The position numbers and the translations under genes were made by a program. DNA of 6,288 nt. Source: DATDRS01 sp035291605 (GTDB lineage: Bacteria; Chloroflexota; Anaerolineae; Anaerolineales; UBA6663). Below are positions 1 to 6,288 of this stretch, in pieces; position 1 is the stretch's first letter, and each line of letters starts with the position of its first letter. The DNA is taken from the NCBI GenBank assembly GCA_035291605.1, contig DATDRS010000372.1:1-6288 (forward strand), read 5' to 3'. The notes under the pieces are model-generated. The model saw only the letters and a list, made by a program, of their open reading frames with translations. It ran no database searches and was not told the DNA's origin.

Positions 1-3000
1 ACTCGTACCGCAGCGCCTCTGCGGGCATCACGCGCGAGGCTTGCAGGGCGGGGAGCCAGGTCATCAGCAGCGCCATGCCATAGGCCACGCCGACCGTCAG
101 GGCCATTGAGTCCCAGGGGATTTGGAATTGCAGGCCTGGCACTTCTTCGGCCGTGTCCATGATCATGTGATAGGCGGGTATCAGCGCCAACACCGCGCCG
201 AGGCCGATGCCCAACAGAGCCACAAACGAGGCCTCAATCAGGAAACTCAGCCCGACCATCTCTTTCTGGAATCCCAACGCGCGCAGCATCCCGATCTGTT
301 GCCGCCGTTCGACGACCGCGCGGGTGCTGGCCACGCCCAGCGCCGCCACGCCGACCACCAGCCCCAGCGTGAGGAAGCCCTGCAGCAGGATTTCGATGAC
401 GCGCTGGCTCTTCTGCTGCTCCCGGATTTCGGCTACCTGATCTACACTCTGCAGGCCGTATTTCAGAAAGGCGCTCTCCAGCGCGCGGCTCGCAGACTCC
501 GGGTCAACGCCCTCCGCCAGCCGGATGTAGTGGGTGGTGAGCGCGAGCGGGCTGGGCAGGGCCGCGTCGAGCGTGGCCTGCGAGGTGAGCAGGCCGCCGA
601 AGATGAAGGTGGAAGAATCGAGGACGCCGATAATGGTCACGCGGAACGTTGCCTTGCTGGCCGGGTCGCGCACCTCGACGGTGATCGGCGGCATCGTCTC
701 GTCCTCGATGTACACCCCCTGCAGCTTGAAAGTCGGCCCGCCAATGATGATGCTGGTGGTCTGGCGGGAGAGGACGGCGTACCGGTCTATGACTGCGAAG
801 CCAGGGCGGTCGCGCAGCGCGCGCCACACCTCCGCCGCTGAGTGGTAGCCCTCCGCCATCACGGCGAAGTCGTAGCTTACGCTCTCCAGATAGGCCGCGT
901 CCCCGCCCGTCACCGGATACCCGTGCCACTGGTCGCCAGATTGGCGCAGGTCGAAGAACGTGTGCGACTGCGCGGCGACGACGGGATAGTCGGCTCTGCG
1001 CAGGCGCGGGTTGGCGGCGATGGCTTTCGCGAGGTCCGGCACAGGGTTGGCGGCGCTGGTCCCAACGCGCAGGTCAAAGCCGCCCGTCAGCGCGTCGGTG
1101 TTGGCGAAAAAGGCTTCGTTCGTTTTGAAGGCCGTAGCGATGAAGATCACGCTAAAGACAACGATGGCGAACATGCCCACGGTCAGGCCGGTGCGGAAAC
1201 GGCTGGCGAGCGGATAGGCGACCGCCATGCGCAGGACGGGCGCGAGATGGCGCGCGCCGCCGAGCAACCTCAAGATGGCCCACAACAGCAGGTCGGCGTT
1301 GTACATCACCACCATCACCGCCCCAGCCACGAGCAGCATCCCCGAAATGAAAAACATCTCCGGGCCAGTGGTGAGGTCTTTGATTCCAAATGCGTCGAAG
1401 GGGAGCGACCAGAAGATGGCCAGCAAGCCTCCCATCAGTGTGAAGGCCACGCGGTCTCCCAGACCAGGTCGCTTTTTAAGCAGCCAGTTGAGCAGACCAC
1501 GCGCCATCAGGCCGCCACCGATGAGAGTGAAGGACACGCCAAGGCCATAACCTGCGCTGCTGGAGGCCCGCAAACCCGCCGACAACATCGCGAGGCCCAG
1601 CAACAGCGTCAACGGGCCGCCCCTGAACCCGGCCAGGATCATGCGCAGTACGCTGAGCGGGGCCTCCACCATCCACGACCTCAACGCGCGACGGAGGCGC
1701 AGCCGGCGCAACTCGTGGAAGCCACGGGCGACGATACGCAGGGGAGCGAGCAACCGATCGCGGAGGCGCGTGGGGGGCGAGGGAGGCTCCGGCAGATCGC
1801 GGATGGCGGCGACGATGTTCAATCGGCTGACCTTATAGGATGAGAAAACCACGGTCGCAAAGGTGACCAGCATGCCGAGCGAATACGAGATGACGAGGCT
1901 TCGAGGGGTGTAGTGCGGCTGAATGGTGAGATCAATTTCCGAGGCGAACGCCTGTCCCAGCGTCATCGCGATCAACAACCCGACCCCAACGCCCAGCCCC
2001 ACGCCCACGGCGGCGGCGGCGATGTCGTAGGCCGTACCCTCGAAGACGAACATCTCCACGAGGTGGCGCCGCTGCGCGCCGACCGCGCGCGTCATGCCCA
2101 TCTCCGACTTACGCTCGGCGGCGAGCATGACGAAGATGAGGAAGATCAACAGCATCCCGGCGGCGATGCTGAACAGACCGGTGACGACGAAAATGGCCGT
2201 GAACGCGCTGGCGATCTGCTCGGCCTGGTCCAGGTTGTCCCACTTGACGTCATCCACGACCATCTCGGACAGGTTCTCGAACAGCCACCCGAGCCGGTCG
2301 CGCGCCGCCGGGCCGCGCCAGTTCGCCTCGGCCAGGAGAGTCTGCAATTGCTCGCCCAGCCCTTGGTCGGCCAGCAGGCTGCGCACTTTTGGCGTCAGGC
2401 TTTCAGCCTCCAATCCCGCGGCCAGCGCGAGCGCATCTTGCTGAAAGTTTCCGCCCCAGGTGGCGGCGCGGCGCAGAGCCTGGGCCGCCGTCCCGTCCTC
2501 TGTCAACAGGTCAAACAGTTCGCGCATGACTTTGGGGTCGGTGAGCAATCCGCGCAGATGAGCGGTGACTTCCTGGCTGAGGTCGGCGCCCATGAGCACG
2601 TCTCCGGCGTTGGAGATGGAAATCAAGTTGATTTTGCCGCGCTGGTCGAAGAGCGCTTGCGCGCGCCGGAGCGGCAGTATCAGCCGAGGGTTGACGCCCC
2701 CGGGGACGATGGCGCGCAGGAAGACCGTCGTCGGTTTCGGGTCAGCGTACAGCTTCAATTCGTCGCCAGGCATGGCATCCAGCGCTTTAGCCGCCGCAGG
2801 ATTGAGATAGATCTCGTTGGCTGCCAGGTCATTGAGATTCAGCGGGGCGCTGCGCGCTTCAGCCAGATCGCTTGGTGTCAGCACGCTGGCGTCCTCCGGA
2901 CGCAGGCCGATGACCTCGAGACCACTGACGCTGCGGCGATGCGTGACGTTGACGACTGGGACGGTTCCGCGGACGACCGGCGCGATCCAATCCACCAGTG

Positions 3001-3358
3001 GGTAGTCGGCTAACTCGCGGGACAGCTGCTCGAAGCGGGCGATTTTGAAATAGCCCTGTTCTCCGCTCCCCCGGACCCATTCATCCGTTTCGCCCAGGTC
3101 CTGGACCGTGAGCGAGCGGATGGTGTGTGAGAGCGTATCGCCCGTGACGAAAGCGGCGGTGATGATCAGCGTCGCCAGCATCAGCCCGAAGACGATGAGC
3201 GCGGACTGCACGCGGCGGCGCGGGATAGGGCGCAGGCCCAGTTTGAACATCACGCGCCCGCGCCAGGCCAGCAGGGCCAGCCCGGCCAGCACGGCCGCCA
3301 GCGCCGAACCGAGTCCGGCGGCGATGAGATTCATGTCGAGGCCGAAGAGCTTTTCCAT
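1..3358 (-). CDS. Large tandem FtsX/MacB-type ABC transporter permease, C-terminal codon(s) cut by window edge
   Basis: Membrane subunit of a type VII ABC transporter, partner of the ATPase encoded just upstream. 1119 residues are visible in an unbroken frame. Apparent layout: an extra N-terminal membrane helix (about 12-31), helix 50-70, a large extracytoplasmic domain (about 71-387), helices at 388-412, 445-466 and 490-508, a linker with about four more helices (583-686), then a second module with helix 723-745, extracytoplasmic domain 746-987 and helices 988-1010, 1038-1062 and 1085-1104. The cytoplasmic coupling motif occurs twice: ERKSEMGMTRAVGAQ (415-429) and ERRQQIGMLRALGFQ (1017-1031). 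Each module ends similarly (SRLNIVAAIR; SRVMPAEALR). The chain reaches ALRYE at the edge, a usual FtsX ending, and the one leftover base is T, so the stop probably follows at once. Start 3358 (MEKLFGLDM) is preferred by family recall; ATG 3334, giving an ATGA overlap, is the alternative. Substrate unknown: lipid, lipoprotein, peptide or a signalling role are all possible. Confidence 0.93.
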   Translation of the reverse strand, partial: MEKLFGLDMNLIAAGLGSALAAVLAGLALLAWRGRVMFKLGLRPIPRRRVQSALIVFGLMLATLIITAAFVTGDTLSHTIRSLTVQDLGETDEWVRGSGEQGYFKIARFEQLSRELADYPLVDWIAPVVRGTVPVVNVTHRRSVSGLEVIGLRPEDASVLTPSDLAEARSAPLNLNDLAANEIYLNPAAAKALDAMPGDELKLYADPKPTTVFLRAIVPGGVNPRLILPLRRAQALFDQRGKINLISISNAGDVLMGADLSQEVTAHLRGLLTDPKVMRELFDLLTEDGTAAQALRRAATWGGNFQQDALALAAGLEAESLTPKVRSLLADQGLGEQLQTLLAEANWRGPAARDRLGWLFENLSEMVVDDVKWDNLDQAEQIASAFTAIFVVTGLFSIAAGMLLIFLIFVMLAAERKSEMGMTRAVGAQRRHLVEMFVFEGTAYDIAAAAVGVGLGVGVGLLIAMTLGQAFASEIDLTIQPHYTPRSLVISYSLGMLVTFATVVFSSYKVSRLNIVAAIRDLPEPPSPPTRLRDRLLAPLRIVARGFHELRRLRLRRALRSWMVEAPLSVLRMILAGFRGGPLTLLLGLAMLSAGLRASSSAGYGLGVSFTLIGGGLMARGLLNWLLKKRPGLGDRVAFTLMGGLLAIFWSLPFDAFGIKDLTTGPEMFFISGMLLVAGAVMVVMYNADLLLWAILRLLGGARHLAPVLRMAVAYPLASRFRTGLTVGMFAIVVFSVIFIATAFKTNEAFFANTDALTGGFDLRVGTSAANPVPDLAKAIAANPRLRRADYPVVAAQSHTFFDLRQSGDQWHGYPVTGGDAAYLESVSYDFAVMAEGYHSAAEVWRALRDRPGFAVIDRYAVLSRQTTSIIIGGPTFKLQGVYIEDETMPPITVEVRDPASKATFRVTIIGVLDSSTFIFGGLLTSQATLDAALPSPLALTTHYIRLAEGVDPESASRALESAFLKYGLQSVDQVAEIREQQKSQRVIEILLQGFLTLGLVVGVAALGVASTRAVVERRQQIGMLRALGFQKEMVGLSFLIEASFVALLGIGLGAVLALIPAYHMIMDTAEEVPGLQFQIPWDSMALTVGVAYGMALLMTWLPALQASRVMPAEALRYE

Positions 3359-4041
3359 AAGTCGTTTTCGATCAACCCATCCCTCATCCGCACGATGCGC
3401 CCGCAGCGCCCGCCCACGCTCCGGTCGTGTGTGACCAGGATGAAAGTCAAATTCTGTTCGCGGTTCAGGCGCACGAGCAAATCCATGACCGCGCCGGAAG
3501 TTTCGGAATCGAGGTCGCCGGTCGGCTCGTCCGCCCAGACGATGGCCGGGCGGTTGACGAGCGCGCGGGCGATGGTCGTGCGCTGGCGCTCGCCGCCGGA
3601 GAGGGCCGAGGGCCGATGGTGCGCGCGCTCCGCCAGGCCGACCTGGGCGAGCGCCTCCGACGCGCGGGCGCGCGCCTCAGGTGGTCGCGCCCCCGCCACC
3701 AGCAAGGGCAGTTCGATGTTTTCCACTGCGCTCAACACGGGGAGCAGGTTGTAAAACTGAAAGACGAAACCCATGCGCCGGGCGCGGTAATCGGTCCGTT
3801 CCCTATCGGACATGGAGGACAGCGACGCGCCCTCAATCGTGATCTCGCCCGCATCGGCGGCGTCCAAGCCGGAGAGGCAGTTGAGCAGCGTGGTCTTCCC
3901 GCAGCCTGACGGCCCCATCACCGCGATCATCTCGCCGCGCTTCACGCTCAGGTCAATCCCGCGCAGCGCAGGCACGGCGACAACGCCGGTGTGGTACGTC
4001 TTGTGGATGCCGATGGCCTGAATAATGAAGTCGTCATTCAT
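3331..4041 (-). CDS. ABC transporter ATP-binding protein, LolD/MacB type
   Basis: Cytoplasmic ATPase, 236 residues, the normal length for a stand-alone LolD/MacB-type nucleotide-binding domain. All motifs are present: Walker A GPSGCGKTT (43-51), Q-loop glutamine Q95 in VFQFYNLLP, signature LSGGE (147-151), Walker B IVWADE (167-172) with catalytic E172, D-loop GDLD (175-178) and switch histidine H205 in VTHD. The VFQFYNLLP segment and the ENIELPL helix after it are typical of the subfamily that drives FtsX-fold permeases by mechanotransmission rather than by a conventional translocation channel. The signature is followed by GERQRTTIARAL instead of the more usual QQQRVAIARAL, a mild deviation. 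The start is fixed by AAGAGG four bases upstream of the ATG. The end of the gene overlaps the permease start by 28 bp, so the two are surely co-expressed. Function as an active ATPase is well supported; the transported substrate is not. Confidence 0.96.
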   Translation of the reverse strand: MNDDFIIQAIGIHKTYHTGVVAVPALRGIDLSVKRGEMIAVMGPSGCGKTTLLNCLSGLDAADAGEITIEGASLSSMSDRERTDYRARRMGFVFQFYNLLPVLSAVENIELPLLVAGARPPEARARASEALAQVGLAERAHHRPSALSGGERQRTTIARALVNRPAIVWADEPTGDLDSETSGAVMDLLVRLNREQNLTFILVTHDRSVGGRCGRIVRMRDGLIENDLWKSSSAST

Positions 4042-4045
4042 CGTT

Positions 4046-4051
4046 CCTCTT
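4046..4051 (-). promoter_or_regulatory. Shine-Dalgarno of the ATPase gene
   Basis: AAGAGG on the minus strand, with four bases between it and the ATG at 4041. It supports that start codon, although the spacing is slightly short. Confidence 0.6.
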
Positions 4052-4100
4052 GCTCTTCATACAGAGAACTCCGAGCCGCGGTTCATACGGGCTATGTCTC

Positions 4101-4134
4101 CCCTGACAATAAAGAAGATGGTCAGGGAAGACCA
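4101..4134 (-). promoter_or_regulatory. Overlapping inverted repeats in the spacer before the ABC genes
   Basis: The 103-bp gap (4042-4144) between the EF-like gene and the ATPase holds no gene. It contains a perfect 7-bp inverted repeat, CCCTGAC at 4101-4107 and GTCAGGG at 4121-4127, with a 13-base loop. A second, 5-bp repeat pairs TGGTC (4119-4123) with GACCA (4130-4134). They share bases 4119-4123, at least in part, so only one can form at a time in the minus-strand transcript. Neither is followed by a T-run, so this does not look like an intrinsic terminator. A weak promoter-like pair, TTGGTC (4135-4130) and TTTATT (4113-4108) with a 16-base gap, overlaps the repeats, which would suit an operator. 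It could also be an attenuator or chance; only the repeats themselves are directly seen. Confidence 0.3.
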
Positions 4135-4144
4135 ATTGAGCAGA

Positions 4145-4408
4145 TCAAGGGTTCTCATCCGAGAGCTTGTATATCCCATCGTGGGGGTGCACGCGCTGAA
4201 TGACTTTCAACGCGATTTCCTGCCCCGGCCCGGCCTCGTTCACCGGCTGGTGTTCAATTTGCAGAGACGTGACCTCTTGCCTGAAGTCGGTCGAGTGGCC
4301 GAGGATGTGCACGGTGTCACCCACGCGGATCGTGTCTGTGAGCATGATCACCGCCACGTTGATATGGTTATAGTAGTGTACCACTTGACCAATACGATTG
4401 CCGGACAT
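4145..4408 (-). CDS. Stand-alone EF-Tu domain 2-like beta-barrel protein ('translation elongation factor-like')
   Basis: A small 87-residue soluble protein. It resembles the second (beta-barrel) domain of EF-Tu/EF-1-alpha GTPases: GQVVHYYNHINVAVIML (7-23), then IRVGDTVHILGHSTDF (27-42), then TSLQIEHQPVNEAGPGQEIA (47-66) and a closing strand IYKL (79-82). The pattern of a GD turn, an 'I-x-GH' strand and an 'A-x-x-G' turn is that of the family. There is no GTPase domain, so it cannot act as an elongation factor. Similar barrels occur as small free-standing proteins annotated 'translation elongation factor-like' and as C-terminal domains of U32 peptidases; their function is unknown. The frame extends upstream to 4537, but the ATG at 4408 is chosen because AAAGGAGG lies eight bases before it and the family fold begins there; the longer form would overlap the upstream gene by 94 bp. 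It lies 35 bp after the toroid gene, probably on the same transcript. Confidence 0.85.
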   Translation of the reverse strand: MSGNRIGQVVHYYNHINVAVIMLTDTIRVGDTVHILGHSTDFRQEVTSLQIEHQPVNEAGPGQEIALKVIQRVHPHDGIYKLSDENP

Positions 4409-4416
4409 GGTTGTTG

Positions 4417-4424
4417 CCTCCTTT
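4417..4424 (-). promoter_or_regulatory. Strong Shine-Dalgarno that decides the EF-like gene start
   Basis: AAAGGAGG on the minus strand, eight bases before the ATG at 4408. It is the best ribosome site in the window and lies in the 35-bp gap after the preceding stop codon. It suggests this small protein is made at a higher level than its neighbours. Confidence 0.85.
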
Positions 4425-4443
4425 CCAAAGCCGGTGGCTATCG

Positions 4444-5424
4444 TCAGCGGACTTGCTCCCCTACCGCCTTTAGCACTCTCAGCGCCCTCAGCGTCACCCA
4501 CTTGCTCGGTTGCCCCTTCTCTTCGATGTCCACCCACATCTTGCCGTTGAGGCTGTGTTTCAGCAGCCAGCGCCCATCCGGGCCGCGCTTCGAGAGCACC
4601 AGGGCGACCGCGTCCTTCAAGCGCGGGTCGCGTCCACAGCCCGCCTCACCCAGCGCCAGCATAGCCTCCAACACATCGGAAGTGTATGAGAGCGGAAAAC
4701 CAAACTTGAACCACTCGCCGCTCACTCGGATAGTGTAAGGGTAGTCGGCCTCTGCCAGGCTACGGCTGAGGAGGAACTCGACGGCCATTCGGGTCGCCTT
4801 CTTCACACGACTCGTCCGCAGTTCCGGCGGGAGGCCGACGAGCGCGCGCAACGCCTTGACTGCTCCCCAGGCGCACGGCTGGCCCTCGTTCACACCGCAC
4901 CGGAAGCCCGGCCCTTGCACGGTAGAGGCGTACCACCTGTCGAAGTCATCGCCGGTGATTGATCCGGCGAGCCACTCGACGGCGTGCTGCACTCGCTCAT
5001 CGCCAGCGTACCCCAGCGTGGTGAGCGCCCAGATCAAATTCCCGTTCAGGCAATGCACTGCCCCGCTGGGGACTGCGCCGGCACTGGCCGAGAAGCCGCC
5101 GTGCGCGGCCTGTGAATGCGAGAGGAGATACTTGACGCCGCGCTGGATTTGGCGGTTACGCCCGTCTGCGCCGAGTTCGGCGAGAAAGAGGATTTGCCAC
5201 GCGGTGGACTGGTATTTGGGCCCATACCCGACGCCCGGTTTGCTCCACCAGCCCTCCGGGTGCTGGGCGGCAAGAATCTTCTTCACCAACTCACCGCGCA
5301 TGATGGCTCGTCGCGCAGCCTGCACCTCGCGATCGTCCTCGGGCCGATTGAGCAAATGTCTGAGAGCGAAATAACGCACTGAAGGGCTGTCCTTCTCCAA
5401 GAGCCATTCTGTTATTTTGTCCAT
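4444..5424 (-). CDS. Alpha/alpha-toroid protein (prenyltransferase/squalene-cyclase-fold repeats), activity unknown
   Basis: A soluble protein of 326 residues built of helical-hairpin repeats, each with a small-residue/aromatic helix, as in squalene cyclases and protein prenyltransferase beta subunits. Repeat landmarks are WWSKPGVGYGPKYQSTAWQI (59-78), HCLNGNLIWALTTLGY (124-139), GVNEGQPCAWGAVKALRALV (177-196), FPLSYTSDVLEAMLALGEAG (243-262) and KWVTLRALRVLK (308-319). The N-terminus WLLEKDSPSVRYFALRHLL (7-25) is typical of a family common in Chloroflexota, sometimes mislabelled 'nitrogen fixation protein NifH'. No class II cyclase DxDD motif is evident (only DDFD at 159-162, in a linker), and no clear Asp-x-Cys zinc site of prenyltransferases. 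Cysteines C125, C176 and C184 lie near the inner helices and might bind metal. The start at 5424 is supported by AGGAG eight bases upstream; an in-frame TTG at 5460 lacks one. It could be a binding protein, a cyclase relative, or an enzyme of new type. The fold is well supported; the function is not. Confidence 0.88.
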   Translation of the reverse strand: MDKITEWLLEKDSPSVRYFALRHLLNRPEDDREVQAARRAIMRGELVKKILAAQHPEGWWSKPGVGYGPKYQSTAWQILFLAELGADGRNRQIQRGVKYLLSHSQAAHGGFSASAGAVPSGAVHCLNGNLIWALTTLGYAGDERVQHAVEWLAGSITGDDFDRWYASTVQGPGFRCGVNEGQPCAWGAVKALRALVGLPPELRTSRVKKATRMAVEFLLSRSLAEADYPYTIRVSGEWFKFGFPLSYTSDVLEAMLALGEAGCGRDPRLKDAVALVLSKRGPDGRWLLKHSLNGKMWVDIEEKGQPSKWVTLRALRVLKAVGEQVR

Positions 5425-5432
5425 GAGATCTG

Positions 5433-5437
5433 CTCCT
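5433..5437 (-). promoter_or_regulatory. Shine-Dalgarno that decides the toroid gene start
   Basis: AGGAG on the minus strand, eight bases before the ATG at 5424. It favours that ATG over the in-frame TTG at 5460, and so a 326-residue rather than a 338-residue protein. Confidence 0.75.
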
Positions 5438-5478
5438 GAAAGCTCGCGCTTGGGCAGCAACCTGTTTGCTCAATCATA

Positions 5479-6240
5479 TCACCCCCCGGTGAAAAGAAAG
5501 CGGACGAACTTGCCTGCGTCCCGCCATCGCGGCCAGAACGCCGGGACTCTCCGGCGATACTCGGCGTAGCCTTCTCCAAACCGTTCGATCAACTCCGGCT
5601 CCTCCAGCAGCCGCAGCCAGAGCGTCAGGCCAACGGGCATGAACAGGCCAAACAGGACAGAGAACCACGTCCCGCGCCACAGCCCGAAGGCCATGCCCAT
5701 CCTGATCGCGCCCGAATAAGCCGGGTGACGCAATACGCCGTAGATGGACGAGTTCACCAGGCGGCTCTCGGCGGGGAAATAGACGTACAGCATCGCCAGG
5801 TTGTCCATTCCCAGGACGATGTATGCCCGCACATAGAGCAGGAGGCCGGTGACCAGAAGATATAGGCCGATCATGGAGGCCAGCGGGGTCAGCCATCCCG
5901 ACCAAACCCGCTCTCCCGGCAGATATAGATTGTGGAAGATGGCGGCGAACATGCACGGCAGGCCCGGCAGCATGAAGCGCGCGAAAGCGTTGCGGTAGGC
6001 GAGCGCGCCGTATTTCTCCCGATACTCGCGCCGCCGCCAGAAGAACTGCGCGGCGACCAGAAAGCCGATGATCACGGCGGCGATCTGGCCCAGCGGACTC
6101 CAACGCAGCCACAGTTGGTCGGCAATCACCATGACCGCCGTCGCCGCCGCGAAAAAGGCAAGCGCCGTGAGCCCGATGAGCGGGCCGCGTCCGGCGCGCA
6201 GGTCGGGCACGTGGGCGATAAGGATGTCTCTGCCCGTCAT
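5479..6240 (-). CDS. Integral-membrane methyltransferase, isoprenylcysteine carboxyl methyltransferase (ICMT)/PEMT family
   Basis: A 253-residue polytopic membrane protein with likely membrane helices near 21-40, 50-68, 86-104, 115-137 and 183-208. The C-terminal half holds the SAM-binding signature of the ICMT/phospholipid-methyltransferase superfamily: YGVLRHPAYSG (167-177, the usual Y-x-x-x-RHP-x-Y-x-G) and EEPELIERFGEGYAEY (213-228) followed by RRRVPAFWP (229-237). In studied relatives these residues bind S-adenosylmethionine and the enzyme methylates a lipid-like substrate in the membrane (a prenylcysteine carboxylate or phosphatidylethanolamine). The bacterial substrate cannot be told here. 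The first 110 residues look family-specific, with two extra helices compared with short ICMT proteins. No strong ribosome site precedes the ATG at 6240 (only AGGGCGAG about ten bases away), and the frame stays open to the window edge, so an earlier start is possible. The toroid gene begins 54 bp downstream. Confidence 0.87.
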   Translation of the reverse strand: MTGRDILIAHVPDLRAGRGPLIGLTALAFFAAATAVMVIADQLWLRWSPLGQIAAVIIGFLVAAQFFWRRREYREKYGALAYRNAFARFMLPGLPCMFAAIFHNLYLPGERVWSGWLTPLASMIGLYLLVTGLLLYVRAYIVLGMDNLAMLYVYFPAESRLVNSSIYGVLRHPAYSGAIRMGMAFGLWRGTWFSVLFGLFMPVGLTLWLRLLEEPELIERFGEGYAEYRRRVPAFWPRWRDAGKFVRFLFTGG

Positions 6241-6244
6241 ACGA

Positions 6245-6288
6245 TCATCTCGCCCTGAGCGCGGCCAACCTAAGCAGGAGCCACGCCA
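6245..6288 (-). CDS. Possible C-terminal tail of an upstream gene (partial)
   Basis: At the right edge one minus-strand frame reads AWLLLRLAALRAR and stops at TGA (6247-6245), four bases before the methyltransferase ATG. A hydrophobic then basic ending directly ahead of a gene start is what an operon neighbour would look like. However, only 13 codons are visible. The other two frames are not excluded: one stops at 6270, and one stays open in frame with the methyltransferase. No product can be named. Confidence 0.25.
   Translation of the reverse strand, partial: AWLLLRLAALRAR

Noticed and set aside
122..841. 239-codon plus-strand open frame
   Set aside because: Antisense to the second outer domain and final helices of the permease; composition is again shadow-like.
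842..1843. 333-codon plus-strand open frame
   Set aside because: Antisense shadow of the permease. The translation is low-complexity (His, Gln, Arg, Gly, Glu) with no recognisable fold.
1913..3013. 366-codon plus-strand open frame
   Set aside because: It lies wholly antisense to the permease gene. Its product is rich in Q, R, G, H and E with no domain pattern, as expected from reading a GC-rich gene backwards. The minus-strand product has clear FtsX motifs.
4101..4127. The 7-bp inverted repeat as an intrinsic terminator
   Set aside because: No T-run follows it on either strand, and the loop of 13 bases is long for a terminator.
4145..4537. Longer 130-residue version of the EF-like protein
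   Set aside because: The extra 43 residues overlap the toroid gene's end and are low-complexity, while the ATG at 4408 has an ideal AAAGGAGG site and starts the family fold.
4025..4738. 237-codon plus-strand frame across the intergenic spacer
   Set aside because: It spans the spacer and is antisense to two genes with clear families and ribosome sites; no domain pattern of its own.
4953..4967. DDFD in the toroid protein as a class II terpene cyclase DxDD motif
   Set aside because: The residue order does not match DxDD, and it sits in a linker (residues 159-162) rather than at the inner end of a toroid helix.
5425..5460. TTG start for the toroid gene giving 338 residues
   Set aside because: There is no ribosome site before 5460, whereas AGGAG lies eight bases before ATG 5424 and the family-like N-terminus begins there.
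5474..6112. 212-residue minus-strand frame overlapping the methyltransferase
   Set aside because: It is an out-of-frame shadow. The 5479-6240 frame carries the RHP and E-rich SAM-site motifs and membrane helices.

Overview
The window is GC-rich bacterial DNA, and all convincing genes lie on the minus strand. They form one compact cluster that reads from the right edge to the left. The gene set suggests a Chloroflexota (Anaerolineae-like) genome: a stand-alone EF-Tu-domain-2-like miniprotein, an alpha/alpha-toroid protein of the 'prenyltransferase/squalene oxidase repeat' kind, and a very large tandem FtsX-type permease with its LolD/MacB-type ATPase. This taxonomic guess is an inference from family recall; there is no rRNA or other marker here.

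Layout in transcription order: (1) a possible tail of an upstream gene at the right edge (6288-6245, weak); (2) an integral-membrane isoprenylcysteine/phospholipid methyltransferase-family protein (6240-5479); (3) a soluble alpha/alpha-toroid protein of unknown activity (5424-4444); (4) an 87-residue EF-Tu domain 2-like beta-barrel protein with a near-perfect Shine-Dalgarno (4408-4145); (5) a 103-bp spacer with two overlapping, mutually exclusive inverted repeats; (6) an ABC transporter ATPase (4041-3331); (7) a permease of at least 1119 residues (3358 to the left edge) that overlaps the ATPase gene and lacks only its last codon or codons.

Genes 2-4 are spaced tightly enough (54 and 35 bp) to be one transcript. 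The ATPase and permease are translationally overlapped and together make a complete type VII (MacB/LolCDE/FtsX-like) ABC system: the permease carries both FtsX modules in one chain, so one permease with an ATPase dimer should suffice. The 103-bp spacer is the only place for a separate promoter or attenuator. The combination of a prenyltransferase-fold protein, an ICMT-family methyltransferase and an ABC exporter is suggestive of lipid or lipopeptide handling, but no catalytic residues confirm that, and it is offered only as a hypothesis. Nothing convincing is encoded on the plus strand; its long open frames are antisense shadows of the permease gene. No RNA genes, mobile elements, CRISPR or att sites were seen.
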